DNA of 64,000 bases from Thecamonas trahens ATCC 50062 (lineage: Eukaryota; Apusozoa; Apusomonadida; Apusomonadidae): contig NW_013657678.1 of NCBI RefSeq assembly GCF_000142905.1, forward strand, positions 1 through 64,000, given 5' to 3'. A model generated the notes under the pieces. That model was not told the origin of the DNA and searched no databases. It worked only from the letters and a program-made list of their open reading frames with translations. Shown here piece after piece: positions 34,140 through 45,690 of the stretch; positions within the stretch are counted from its first letter, which is position 1; every line of letters begins with the position of its first letter. The position numbers and the translations under genes were made by a program.

Positions 34140-34682
34140 TTAATACTTCACAGTGCGGCAGAGCCAGTCGGCCACGCTCTCCGCCGTCTCGGCGCAGCTC
34201 GCCCCGCCACCCGCGTCGACTACCAGCCCGCGCCGATCGCCCACCTCGTCCGTCGCCAGCGCCTCCAGTGACTCAAACTGAGACGCCACAAGCGCCGCAG
34301 GCATAAAATGACCCTCCCGCCCCGCCACCCGCCCCGCCACCACATCTTCCGCCACATCAAGGTGGACAAAGACCAGTCCGCGCCCACATCGTCGCCGCAG
34401 CGTATCACGATACGCCCGCTTCAGCGCCGAGCACGACGTCACGGCCCACAGGCCGCACTCGGTAACCTCCCGCATCATGTCAGCAAGAGCCTCCAGCCAC
34501 GGCATCCGATCATCATCGTCCAGCGGAATCCCGGCCGCCATCTTCTCCACGTTGGCCTGCGGATGCACCTCGTCGCCCTCTACAAACCTGGCCGCTCGGC
34601 TCCTCGCCGCCAGCGCCGCCACAAGCTCGCTGCCCACTGACGACTTGCCGCACCCGCTCACCCCCATCACCACAACCGCCAT
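34140..34682 (-). CDS. IDNK: Gluconokinase
   Basis: A 180-residue P-loop kinase starting MAVVVMGVSGCGKSSVGSEL (34682). The open frame runs further upstream, but that part is low complexity. Walker A is GVSGCGKS. EGDEVHPQANVEKMAAGIPL is the gluconate-binding motif of the GntK/Idnk family, followed by DDDDRMPWLEAL, SCSALKRAYRDTLR and the C-terminal EGHFMPAALVASQFESLE. It phosphorylates D-gluconate to 6-phosphogluconate, feeding the pentose phosphate pathway. Length fits the family. No intron and no targeting signal are seen, so it is probably cytosolic. Confidence 0.94.
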   Translation of the reverse strand: MAVVVMGVSGCGKSSVGSELVAALAARSRAARFVEGDEVHPQANVEKMAAGIPLDDDDRMPWLEALADMMREVTECGLWAVTSCSALKRAYRDTLRRRCGRGLVFVHLDVAEDVVAGRVAGREGHFMPAALVASQFESLEALATDEVGDRRGLVVDAGGGASCAETAESVADWLCRTVKY

Positions 34683-35285
34683 CGCGCTCTCGTCCTCTCC
34701 GGCACCGTCTGTTGACGCCGTCTTGCCTCCTCCTCTGCCCCTTTCGAGTGGTGTGTTCAGCCCATCGTGCCTCCTCCCCCCCCCCCCCATCAATAATTTG
34801 ATGACATCTTGCTCAACTCCCTCACCCGCGGCTCCACGTCCTCGCCACGCCAAACGCATGCCACACCTCCTATCAGAGCCTCCGAGCTCGCCCATCGCCG
34901 CACCGCTGCCTATCATCCTCGGACGCCCGAAATCGTTGGAAATCGGGCCGCCGTCTTTCGCCCAGACTGTCTCCCCATGTCACCTATGACACGGCAAACT
35001 GAGTTTTGCTGATCACTCACTCTGATCTGCGTGTTGCCCTCCCTCCATCCCAACTCGGCCATGCCCTCCCCTCTCTCGCCCCTATCTTCCACCACTTACG
35101 AGGTAATGCCTTTTCTTTCACCCCCTGACGGTATCATTGCACCTCCATGCCCAGTGATCGCAGCACCGTGTCGCAATCGCTCTGTCGCAATCAACAGCCT
35201 AAAAAAGGCGGCGCCTGTTTTTCGTCGCTCGCGCCGCCCTCTCACACACTCGTCTCCCCCATACTGAACACCTCCTTCATCCGTC
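34683..35285. other. Divergent intergenic region
   Basis: About 600 bp between gluconokinase (-) and the reductase-like gene (+), including a short C run at 34776-34787. No gene was seen. Confidence 0.55.
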
Positions 35286-38200
35286 ATGGAGGACCAGCAC
35301 ATCGCCGGCAGGTGGAGCGGCAAGTTTTCATCGTCAGCCAATCCAGAGTATGTTGTTGAGCTGGACGCAGCTATAGCGCTGCTGCCGTCAGGCGGCTTTC
35401 CATCGATCTTTGGCGCGTCTGCCGACGGTGACCTGGTCATCGGCACGTACGCGGCCGAGTCACGCAAGGCCACGTTCCGAGTCTCAGGCATTGCCGCCGG
35501 ATCTGACGACGGCACGCTGGTCTTCACAGGCACGGTCTTTGGCGGGTCCGGCTCGAGCTCCAGCTCGGATGCCGCGGTGGTGCGGATGGCCGGGACATGG
35601 AACCAGCCTTCGAGCGGTGTGTCGGGCATGTTCGGCCTGATGCTCGTCGAGCCAGGCGCGTCGCTGGCCGGAGTGTGGAAGGGCGAGGCCGTGCCTGCGC
35701 CTGAGCTCGCCCCGTTCTGCATCCCGACCAATCCCATCACCTGGGTCCTTGCTCCTATTCCTGACCGCGGCGATGCGGTTGTCGGCGCAGGCTTCTTTGA
35801 CGATGCCGCCGACGTGCCCGGCCAGCCGGTCATCGCCTTTACCGTCACCGGCACTTGTACCGTCGAAGGCGACGAGAACAAGCTCAAGCTCGTCAAGCAG
35901 TACGAGTACAACGAAGCCGTCGAGAACTACGCTGTCGACTATGTCGGTGTTTGGGACAAGAGCGCCCAGGCCGTCTCTGGCTCGTGGCGCAACGAGCTCG
36001 GCGGCTCGCACGGCTCCTTCCATGCTCGGCGGCTGGACCCATCGACCGCCGTCTCGGCCGCCACTCTTGTCTGTGCCGAGTGCGCCACGCTCTGCACACC
36101 GGGCGATGAGTTCCACGAGTGCATCGCCTGCCGGTCTCCGGGCTACATCGCCTGCGCCGCCTGTGCTCCCACCTCGCCTCACACGGCGTCGGCCGGCGCC
36201 GGCCACACCCTCGACCCGCAACGACTCTACGCGCCACAGCAGGTCCGCGGTGAGACATGCGCGGAGCTTGTAGTGGCTGCGCTCGACGCCTTTGCCTCCC
36301 GCCCGTTCATCGCCTCCCGCTCCACCGGCGGCTGGCTGACCTACGCCGACATTGCCGCCACGGCCCGAGGCTGGACCCGCCAACTGGCGCCGCACGCGCC
36401 GGCCGGCAAGGTTGTCCTGCTCGGCGACATGAGCCCAGCCTATGTCTCCGCCATGGTCGGCACCATTGCTGCAGGCGTCGTTGTCGTGCCCATCGACGGC
36501 GCTCTGCCGATCGAGACCCTGGCTGCTGTCGGCGCCAAGGTCGCGCCAGTCGCCGTCCTCTGCTCTGCCGACTACGTTGCCAAGGCCGAGGCCATGAACG
36601 CCGGAACCGTTATTGTCTACGAGGAAGACGCCACCGACGGCGCCTCTCCAGATGACGAGAGCCCGGGGCCCCAGCTCGAGATTCCCGCGCGCGACCGTGG
36701 TGATCTCGCCGCACTGCTGTTTACCTCAGGCTCGACTGGCGTGCCCAAGGGTGCCATGTACACCGAGGCCATGCTCCTTCCGACCTTTGCCGGCGGCACC
36801 AACATGTGGCGGATGATCCGCCTCGACTTTCAGGCCTTCCACCCATCGTTCATTGTCTCGCTCCTCGCCCTCATGTCGTGCGGCGGGAGTCGGTTCCTCG
36901 CCACCGATCCGACGACGCTGCTGGAGGACATGACGCTGGCGCGGGCGACCCACATCTCGGCGCCGCCACTCCTGTTTTCTCTCCTCCGCAAGGCCTACGA
37001 CGAAGTGATTCGCCAGACCGCGAGCCGCGAGGCCGGCCTCGCCCGAGTCCGGGCGTGCCTCGGCAACCGGCTTGTCTCGCTCATCTCGGGCGGCGGTGCC
37101 ATTGCACCGTCGACCCTCGACTTTTTCCGCAACGACGTCGGCGTCACCGTCGACGATCTGCTTGGCTCGCGCGAGGCCGGCCCACTCGCCAAGAACGGCG
37201 AGCTCTATCCGTCAGTCACGCCGCTCCTGCTTGACGTCGAGAGCCTCGAGCCGTCAGTGCCGCTGGCTGTCGGCGCAGTCGGCGTCCTCGCTGTCGCCTC
37301 ACCGCGGCTCATTCCGGGCTACTACGACGACGAGGCCCGAAGCGCCCGCGCCTTTACCACCGTTGCCGGTACCCGGTACTATATCACCGGCGACGTTGTT
37401 AGGGTGTTGAGCCTGCCGGGCCCTCTCAGGAACCTGAAGATCGCGCTCGAGGGCCGTGTCGGCTACGGGTGTAAGCTCGCCAACGCCAAGTGGCTCGCAC
37501 CCGATGCGCTTGAGGCCGTCCTCGAGGCTGCGCCGTGGGTCTTGCACGCGCTCGTTGTCGCCCGTCCGGGCACCTCGGCGCCGGTCGCCATCATTGTCCC
37601 GTCGCATCTTGCCCCGACTGACGTCGATCCGCCCTCCATGCTTGCCGAGCTGCGGTTCTGGTGCACCCACCATCACAGCCAGTTTACCCTTGCTGCCGTG
37701 GCGCTCGAGCACGAGCGCTGGTCGCACGCCAACGGCATGCTCACCGCCACAGCCAAAAAGGCGCGCGCCGCGCTCCATGCTTGCTACAAGACCATCATCG
37801 ACGCGCTCTATGACGCGCCTGCCGCTCCAAAGGGCGCCGATGTGGCGCTCTCGCCGATCATGGCCGATCTGCTGCGGACAAGCATCGGTGTCGACGTCGA
37901 TGACAGCGGGCGCGTCGACGCCTCGGTCGCCACATCCACTCTGCTTGAGCTTGGCGGCGACTCGCTCGCACTCGCCCAACTGGTCGGCAAGCTCCAGAAG
38001 GCCGGTGTTGCGCTCTCGATGGCTGACGCCCAGATGTACTCGGTGGCACACCTGGACGGGATGGCGCTGCGTGCAAGCGAGAGCGTCGGCGCCGCGGCCG
38101 CGCTCCCACGATCTGTTCGGCGTGCCGTCAACTGGAGCGCCGAGGTGGCGATGCCGATGGCGGATCTCACGCCTGTCCATAAGGCAAGCACGTCGCCAAG

Positions 38201-39184
38201 CAAGTCTGTGTTGCTCACCGGCGCCACTGGCTTTCTTGGCCGCGCACTTCTGCTGTGCCTGCTGAATGACGCATCTGTAGCAACAGTGGTGGTCCTTGTT
38301 CGTGATCCGGGCCGGCTGGATCCGGCCGCCGCCTGCGATCCGCGTGTTGAGGTTCTGGTCGGCGATCTTGGCGAGGCGCAGCTTGGGCTTGATGACATCG
38401 CATGGGCTGCGCTTCTTGGACGCGACCTGACCGCAATTATCCACGCTGGGGCGGCTGTCAACATGGTTCTTGCGTACGAGGCGCTCCAGCGGATCAACGT
38501 TGGCGGAACCAAAACAATGGTGGGCGTGGCGGCGGCGACCAATGCGCGGCTGGTCCACGTCTCGTCGGTGGCGGCGCTGCCTGCGGCCGAGTTTGCGGCC
38601 GAGGGCTGGATCGCGCTCCCGAGCAGTGACGACATGGACAAGCTTGGCGGCTACGCTGCATCCAAGGTTGTTGCCGAGGCTGTTGTCCATGAGGCGTCGC
38701 AGGCCGGTCTTGACGTGGTTGTGGCTCGGTTGTCGTCGCTCTCGGCCGGGCCTGACGGGGTGGCCAATCCGGCGGATGTGCTGACGCACCTGCTTGAGCT
38801 GTGCAAGGAGATGGGGGTCGGCCCGCGCGGCGGGCTCTCGCTCGACTGGATGCCTGTAGACGTGGCGGCCCGGGTGGTTGTCGGCGCTGCGCTGATCGAG
38901 GGGGCGCCCTGCCGTCGCCGCCGACGTTGCATGTCGTCGGGCACGGTCCACCGCTGTACATGGCGCTCGATAGCGCCGGAGTCACCGAGCGGGCCGAGAC
39001 CAACACGTGGCGTGCAGCTGCGGAAGAGGCACTGGCGGCTCCAGGCCACCGATCAGCGGCTCTGCGCGGCCTGCTGACGCAAATGTCGTTTGCAAGCGGG
39101 AATCGCGGGCGTGTACCGTGTGCGCGGAGCCGGGCGTTTGCCGAGGACCAGCTGGGCGAGACGCAGTGGCCGGCCTGGGCTTAG
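35286..39184 (+). CDS. Carboxylic-acid-reductase-like protein with N-terminal GxW region and ZZ-type finger
   Basis: About 1,299 residues after one frameshift repair. Residues 1-240 have repeated GxW-type motifs (GRWSGKFSS, AGTWNQPSSG, GVWKGEAVP) of unknown family. A ZZ-type zinc finger follows (CAECATLC...CIACRSPGYIACAAC...H, about 260-300). Next is an AMP-binding adenylation domain (LLFTSGSTGVPKGAMYTEAML near 477; LGSREAG; YYITGDVV), then a carrier domain with the phosphopantetheine Ser in LELGGDSLALAQL (about 889). Last is a Rossmann thioester reductase (LTGATGFLGRALLL near 978; HVSSVAAL; Y-x3-K in GGYAASKVV). This order, A-T-R, is that of CAR and Lys2, and the A-domain style (KGAMYTE) favours CAR. 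It should activate a carboxylic acid and reduce it to an aldehyde with NADPH. One base is missing near 38900-38909, before PSPPTLHVVGHGPPLYMALD. Confidence 0.82.
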
Positions 39185-39572
39185 TCAGAGGTGCCATCGA
39201 GTCGCCGCCCAGCGTCTGCGTCGAGGGAGGCAAGATGGATCCTGCACCACGGGAGATTGGGATCCTGCACCACGGGAGATTGCCGCATTGCGTTTGCTGC
39301 CGTCGCTTTCAATGACTGTGGCGACGATGGTGACGATGGCGACGCCAAAGACGCTCAGCGAGATAAAGCGCTACTTGCCAGTCTCGATGAGGAGGGGGGG
39401 GGGGGGGGGGGGGGCGAGATTTGCTTTTCTGTGACTCTGCAGCAATGTGATGAGGGTATGTGTTAGCGTCTGGCATCCGCCAGCTCAGCCACTCGCCCGC
39501 CGACCACCACTCGCCCGCCGACCGCCACTCGCCCGCCTGCGCCTGCCACTCGCCACTCGACTCGACAACGAC
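39185..39572. other. Intergenic region with poly-G and short direct repeats
   Basis: It contains a direct repeat of GATCCTGCACCACGGGAGATTG (39238-39280), a 21-base poly-G (39394-39414) and CGCCCGCCGACC repeats (39496-39545) just upstream of the UPF0193 start. No gene was seen. Confidence 0.6.
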
Positions 39573-40471
39573 ATGAGCCTGCGACCTGTCCGTGCTCGCG
39601 AGCGAGACAAGGGAAAGAGCCAGGGCGCGCCGCTGTCGTCCGACACACAAAAGCTGCTACAGAAGATGATGGCCAAGTCGCGCTTGACGCCCGCCCAGAA
39701 GCGCAAGCTCAACACATCGTTACAGAGTACGCGCCACCGCCGGTTGGACAGGAGGAGATGAGGGCGCCAATGGCAAGCACTCACGTGGGGTGCACTGATC
39801 GCGGCGGGCGCGTGTATGCATATATACTTGTTTATATATATATATATGTGCGTGTGTGCGTGTGTGTGTGTGTGTGTGCGTGTGTGCGTGTGTGTGTGTG
39901 TGTGTGCTGATCGAGGGTGTTAGCGACTGGCACGCTGCCCAAGGATCTGCACGGGAGCGGCAAGGTGGTGCGCAAGCCGACACGCATCTCGAGGGAGATC
40001 AAGGGGAGGGTGCCGCTGCCGGCGAGGCCGACCATCCGGACGTCTGAGAGCATCCTGGCCACCGATCCGTATGCTGTGGATAAGTTTGTGCCAAAGCCGG
40101 CCAAGTACTCGTGTGAGGAGGAGAAAGCACGGCTGGCGGATGTGTTTGAGGACGTTGGGCGGCCGGTGCACGAGAAAAAGTACGGCGCGCAGGGGCGCAA
40201 GAACGCAGCGACGCGGAAGCGGGCCGAGGCACGGGCGCGGGCGCGGGCGGCAGCGGCGGCACGGGCTCCTCCGCCGGATCGCTTTGCTGATGTGCTGGCC
40301 GAGATCGAGGAGCGGAAGGCGTTCCTCGAGGAGATGACTGCGCTGGGCGCGCGCAAGGACTACGAGGCCATCATCCACTTCCAGATTGCACAGAAGATCG
40401 AGGAGCTGAAAGATATCGATGCCAAGCGGGCGGCGGCGGCCGAGGCCAAGTTTGGGAGCGGTTGGCTGTGA
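39573..40471 (+). CDS. UPF0193 (C22orf23/EVG1) family protein
   Basis: Exons 39573-39726 and 39924-40471, donor GTACGC, acceptor TTAG; 233 residues. Exon 1 carries SSDTQKLLQKMMAKSRLTPA, as in the N-terminus of EVG1. Exon 2 carries KYSCEEEKARLADVFEDVG, then PPPDRFADVLAEIEERKAFL, EEMTALGARKDYEAIIHFQI and AQKIEELKDIDAKR, which match the C-terminal block of the family. The function is not established. The family is known from animals, and a role in cilia or flagella is an inference from its general expression in ciliated cells. The 197-nt intron holds TATATA and (GT)n repeats. Confidence 0.82.
39824..39905. repeat. TATATA and (GT)n repeats in UPF0193 intron
   Basis: TATATATA (about 39832-39846) is followed by GTGT/GCGT repeats up to about 39905, in the intron of the UPF0193 gene on the sense strand. 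Confidence 0.88.
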
Positions 40472-40572
40472 GCGGAGGGCACACGGGCAGCGGCGACCGA
40501 TGCCAAGCTTAGGACGGGGACCGCTCGTCGAGGCCAGGCCTGGTAGTGATCGGCTGCAAGCCGGGTTTACAA

Positions 40573-43376
40573 CTAGGCCTTGGCTAGAGCGCGCTTCTGT
40601 GAGCGGCGCTCCTTGTCACGCATGCGGCGAGTCGACTTCTTGTCGTAGGCGTTCTGGGCGCGCGACTTCTTGGAGCGCTCGGGCTTGAGGCCGGAGACCT
40701 TGCGCCTGGCGTTTTTCTCGTTGGCGACGCGCTGGAAGGCATTCTCGCGCTTGCCGGCGCCGATGGCCGACGCGGTGGCCGAGCCCTTGTCCTTCTTCAC
40801 CTTTCGCTTCTTGCCCATGTCGTAGAGGTCGTCGTCCTTGGACCGCTTGCGCTTCTTGAGCATGTCGCGCTCGGCCTGGAGCTTGAGGCGGTTGACCTCA
40901 CGAGCCATGGCTTGCGACGCCTCGTCGTCCTCCCAGCCCTGGGCATCCCACGCAAACTGCATCTCGGGCTTGCGATGAAGCTTGGCCTTGCTCGCGCTCT
41001 CATCTGGCGCCTCTTCTTCGGCGCGGCGGGCTTCGTCCCATGCGATGACCACAGCCTCACCTCGCGGCGCCGACCGCTTGCCCTTGCGGCTGCTCTTGGG
41101 AGTGGTGACAGGGACGGGATCCGGCAGCTCGTGCGTCTTGGGCGTCTTGGGTGTCTTGGGCGGCGACGGCGATGGCTGGTGCCTCACCGGTGGCTCGCCC
41201 GACGACTCTGAGCCCGAGTCTGCCGTCGTGTCAAGCTGCTGCTGTTGCCGGGCCTGCTCCTCCTTGCGGCGCCGGCGCTCCTGCAGACGCTTGATGGCCG
41301 GTCTCGCCTTGGCGCGGTCGATCTTGACGCCCATGCCAACGGCCGACGGGGTCGGTGAGTCGGTGACGATCCAGCTCTTCATGCCGCGCCGACGCTTGCG
41401 TGGGCTCGCTCCGGCGTCGGACGAGTCAAAGCCCGAGTCGGAGGCAGCGGCCGCAGCGGACTTTGCAGCAACGGCGGTCGCAGCAGCGAGGGCGCGGCGC
41501 TCCTTCTCGGCCTCGAGGGCGCGATAGGCAAGGGCCATGTCCGCCTGCTGCTTGGCAGCCTTCTTGGCGGCCTTCTTGGCGGCGCGCCGCTCCTTGCGCG
41601 AGAGCTTGCGCTTCTGCTGGACAGCGGGGGTCTTAGCCTTGGCTGACTTGTGCGAGGAGGAGCGCGGAAGGGTGCGGGCGGAGGCGCGACGGGCGGCGTG
41701 GCGTGCGGCCTTGGCGCGGCGCTTGTGGGTGGCGGCGGTGACGGCGTCGATGACGGCCGGCGAAAGGCGCTCGGCCTCGGTGGCGGTGTAAAAGAGGATG
41801 TACGCCTGCTGGGCGAGGACCGTCTTGATAGAGACCTGTTTGACGGAGCGGTCATTACAGAGGAACCACGACCCGTTGGGCGCGCGGACGTAGGCCACGT
41901 AGTGGCCGGACGAGATGGTGTGGCCGTGGTGGACGACGACGCCGGCGAGCGAGTACTGCTTGTAGCGCGGGAGCTCCGACGGCGGGACCGGCGGAGAGTT
42001 GACCATAAAGGCGTCAAGCGAGAGCTTGGGCGGAAAGGCGATGTGGTCGGCGTTCTTGCGCATCCCGCGGAAGCGCTTGAGGTGGCAGACGAGGACCGGC
42101 GGAGTGTTGAGCAGCTGGAGGGTCTTGACGGCGCGGACCGACTTGGTGCACTTACCGCAATAGTACTTGTTGTGCGCGTCGAGGGTCTCTGGCCGGGTGA
42201 ACTGCTTCAGCGCAGACTCTAGCGACCGGCAGCCGGCAATGTGGAGCGAGATGTCAAGGTACGGCTCCTTGGTCACGCTCAGGCGCTTGCACTGTGGGCA
42301 CTTGACCGACGACTGCAGATGGCCACCAAAGATGGCGTGCATGCCGGTCGTCTCCACCGCCGGGCCTGTCGGCCGCTGTCGGCGCCTCGCCGCCGCCGTC
42401 TCGATGTCCACGTCCGAGAGCTTGTCCACTACAAACCGCAGGAACTCGTGCGAGTCTTCCTGCCGGTGCTTGTGGAAGACCCGTCCGATGTGCCGTAGGT
42501 TGCGGTGAAGCGACTTGGGCGAGTACACCGCCTTCTTGCCCAAGAGCATGTTGCCCACCACCGTCCGCATCTGGCAGGCAAGGCAAAAGTCGCGGATCGG
42601 GCACTCCTCCTCCCGCGGGTGCGCGCCCATGACGAGGTACTGCGAAAAGGCAGGCAGATACGTGAGACACTGCAGCGTCGAGTTCATGTAGCACGTCACG
42701 CCAAAGTTGACCAGGCCGGTCCTCACGCCCGAGCGGCTCAGCTTCTCGTGCCACTCGAGCTCAAGCTCCGATCGCGGCACAATGTACTCGCTGCCCTCGG
42801 CAAAGAGCGGCTCTGACGATGACGACGACGCACCTGACTCGCCGCTCATCACCATAGCCACAGCCGAGCTCGTCATCTCTTCCCCACTCTCCTCGCCCGA
42901 CGACTCTTCGATGACCAGCTGCCGCCGGCCGGACAGCATGTTGAAGGAGAACTGAGACGGATCGAATCCTGCATCGATGCCACTCCGATCCTTCGACTTG
43001 TGCTTCCGCTTCCGCTTCCGCTTCCGCTTCCCCCGCTCTCGCCAGCCCTTGAGGCGTGGCCCGACCAGCGACTGTCACTTCCAGCCTGACTCTGCTCCAA
43101 CAGCAAGTTGTCCGCGACTGACAGTTCTTTGTTCTTGTTCGTCTTTGACTTGTTCTTGTCCTTCCTAGACTTGTCCTTGTTCTTCTTGGACTTGCTCTTC
43201 TTGCTTGATGCTGATGACGATGCTGATGATGACGATGGCTTGCCATTGACTACCGTGTAGCCAGCGCTCCTCGGGTCGAACAGCGCATTGCTCTTAGCCG
43301 CCTGGGTGAACTGAATCCTGTTCCGTGCCGCCTTTCCCACTCCTGTTGAGAGTCTCTCGTCCACGGCCTGAGACAT
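40573..43376 (-). CDS. USP36-like ubiquitin-specific protease, one frameshift
   Basis: The N-terminal piece (43376 to about 43034) starts MSQAVDERLSTGVGKAARNR and contains IQFTQAAKSNALFDPRSAGY, resembling the N-terminus of USP36. One base missing in the G5 run at 43030-43034 separates it from the rest, which resumes as KRKRKHKSKDRSGIDAGFDP. The USP domain has the Cys box GLVNFGVTCYMNSTLQCL, QEDSHEFLRFVVDKL, zinc motifs CPQC and CGKC, and the His box ISSGHYVAYVRAPNGSWFLC with NDRSV. The usual Asn of the Cys box (GNTC) is Val here. The C-terminal half is Lys/Arg-rich, as in nucleolar USP36. The repaired protein is about 933 residues. It should remove ubiquitin, probably in the nucleolus. Confidence 0.86.
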
Positions 43377-43635
43377 GTCGCGTGACTCCTTGCTTGCTGT
43401 GGTGGGTCGTGGCGCGGTGGCGGTGGGGGATGATTGCCGCGGTGAGGTGTGGTGCGTCCCCTCGCGATTGGTGGATGGCGTGATGGGGGGGCGCCGACCA
43501 TTGGGCGAATGGGCGAACGGGCCGACAAGGCCGCGGCGGGGGAGGGGGGGGGGGGGAGGGGGAGTGGGAGGGGCGGTGCGAGATCAAGGGGATGGGTTTA
43601 AGGTGCACACCTGGGCGTGCGCGTGCCTACTTACT

Positions 43636-44839
43636 CTACTTCTTCTGGGTGAGGTAGAGGACGACGCCACCGGCGATGAGGGCAAAGATGAGGGCGAGAC
43701 ACATGGCCTTGCGACGGGCCTTGCGCTGGTAATTGTCGGCCTTGGTCAGCTCCTTGACGGCGCCATCGGTGTGGGCGACGGTGTTCTCGATGTGGTGCTC
43801 GATGTCGTGTAGTTGCTCGCCCTGCTCGTTGACGAGGGTCGAGAGGTCGCGGAAGATCTCGTTGACGTCCGAGATGGTGGCCTCGATCTCGGCAATGTCG
43901 TGCTCGCGCTCGGCGATGAGGACCTCGTTAAACTCGATGGTCGAGTCGAGGGTGATGGTCTGTTGCTGCGCAAGCAGCGGTTGCGTCTGATCGTCGGCGG
44001 TTGACGTACCCGCCGCGTCACCAAACGCCATGCTCTGCTTGGCCGTGTCGATGCTTCGCCGGTCCGCGTCCTTGATCCGCGTCTGCACCGCCGTAAATGC
44101 CGTCAGCTGCTTCTTGAGGTCAGAGCCGAGCTTCCGCTGCGTCACCGACCGCTGCTGGGTCTCTGCTGGCGACGACGTCGGTACCAGCGTGATCTGCTTC
44201 AGCAGCCGCCCGGCCTCGCGCGCCAGGTCACGCGTCCGCTCCGTCAGCGTCGTCATCCGCGCATGCATGTCCGGCGTCTCCCGCTTCGTCCCCAGCTGGT
44301 TCACCATCTTCTGCAGCGCCGCCACATTGTTTGAGATCTTGGTGATCGATGCCACCGCCTGGTTGTGCAGCTGATCATACTGCCCCTCCGCCACGTCGCC
44401 ATTACAGACCAAAGCCGCCACCGCCACCCGCCGCGTCCAAACGCCCCGCCCCGTCCGAGCGCCCCGTCCACCCGCCCCAACAAGCCACGCACACGCACAC
44501 ACATACACATTCACCTCGTGAGTCTATACCGCATGCCCATGGCGCACAGGCGGCCTTCCCCCCCCCCCCCCCCCCTTGGTTACGCGGAACCGGGCGGCCG
44601 CCACCCAGCGCCGTCAGCCGCTGATCGACTCGCACGTGACGGAGGGAACGGGCATGGGAGGGAGACACGCAAAGGGGGGAGGATTTGCTCGCCAAACATA
44701 CCTGCAGCGACGATGTGTTGCTCATGGAACCTGACGCCGCCATGCCCGATTGGTAGCCATAGCCCCCTTGCTGGCCTGACCCGCCGCCGCCACCAAGCAC
44801 CACCCGGCCCGTGCCCCTCTCCAAGTCGTCGAATGACAT
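43636..44839 (-). CDS. Endosomal-type Qa-SNARE syntaxin
   Basis: Exons 44839-44702 and 44379-43636 (donor GTATGT, acceptor GGGGCAG) give 293 residues. A Gly-rich N-terminus (MSFDDLERGTGRVVLGG) precedes an Habc-like three-helix region (SITKISNNVAALQKMVNQLG). The SNARE motif EFNEVLIAEREHDIAEIEAT carries the zero-layer Gln in LVNEQGEQLHDIEHHI. The tail anchor is MCLALIFALIAGGVVLYL with a KK ending. The overall pattern is closest to syntaxin-7/12/Pep12, which drive fusion at endosomes and lysosome/vacuole. The 322-nt intron contains a 17-base poly-G on the sense strand. Confidence 0.9.
44558..44575. repeat. Poly-C tract in syntaxin intron (poly-G on sense strand)
   Basis: Eighteen C on the plus strand within the 322-nt intron of the minus-strand syntaxin gene. 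Confidence 0.9.
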
Positions 44840-45690
44840 GCAATGAAATGGATTGAACGACGACGCAGATGCGAAGCCAAGTGTGCCTGTTGGCCACACG
44901 CTGGCAGTCGCGGACACGGCCACTCGGATGAGAGGAGCCAAGCATGGGCAATCATTGAATTGCAGGAAATGCATGTCTACTACTGAGCCAACAATGCTTG
45001 CTGTACTTGTGGGATACATGTATTGGCCACAGTATTGGGAGGACAATACCTTGGTTGATGTGTTCCTGCTCGATGGCTTTGCATCAGACAGCTATCGTCG
45101 CGCGCGTATCCTACGCCAAAGGTCTAGTCTCCCTCAATGTCGGCCTAGGTTTCGATGGCCTCGGGCTCTGACTGGCAACAACAGCAAGTCTCGAATCTCG
45201 AGTCACAATGGGCGGCAGTGCCGGGAGTATAAGCATCCTTTGCTGCCTTCTGATCTACGGGCTCCTCCGATCCCGTTGCTATGTTGTTCTCGCCACATCC
45301 CGATCTTTTCCACCCTCCACCTCGAATCCTACCCCCCAAGTCCGACACCATCAGCATGCAGCTATGGGACAGACCCATTGCTTTGGCCTCAAGACCCGCC
45401 CCCCTTGCTTGCCCCCCGGTCCACTCGCCTCTCGTGCGCACTTTCCCGCACGTGCTGCTGATTCCTGCCACCTCATCGTCATCGTCGTCATCTTCATCTT
45501 CGCACCCCTGATGGAGCACACTGCAGTAGAAGAGCAGCCGCCGCCGCGTATACGATCTTTACCCACCCCACCCGGTTCGCTTCATCGCTGCCAGTCGTCC
45601 GTCGCTCGACCTCGGCTTCCACGGCGACGGCGAGTCGCACACGCACCTGCCCACTCACGGCCACACACACGACTCAACCTCGCCGCGCTC
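44840..45690. other. Divergent intergenic region
   Basis: 850 bp between the syntaxin start (-) and the 278-residue gene (+). Base composition is less GC-rich than the genes. Open frames are unconvincing. No RNA gene was recognised. Confidence 0.5.

Noticed and set aside
37299-38951. 550-codon minus-strand frame opposite the CAR-like gene
   Set aside because: Arg/His-rich antisense shadow; the sense strand carries all A, T and R motifs.
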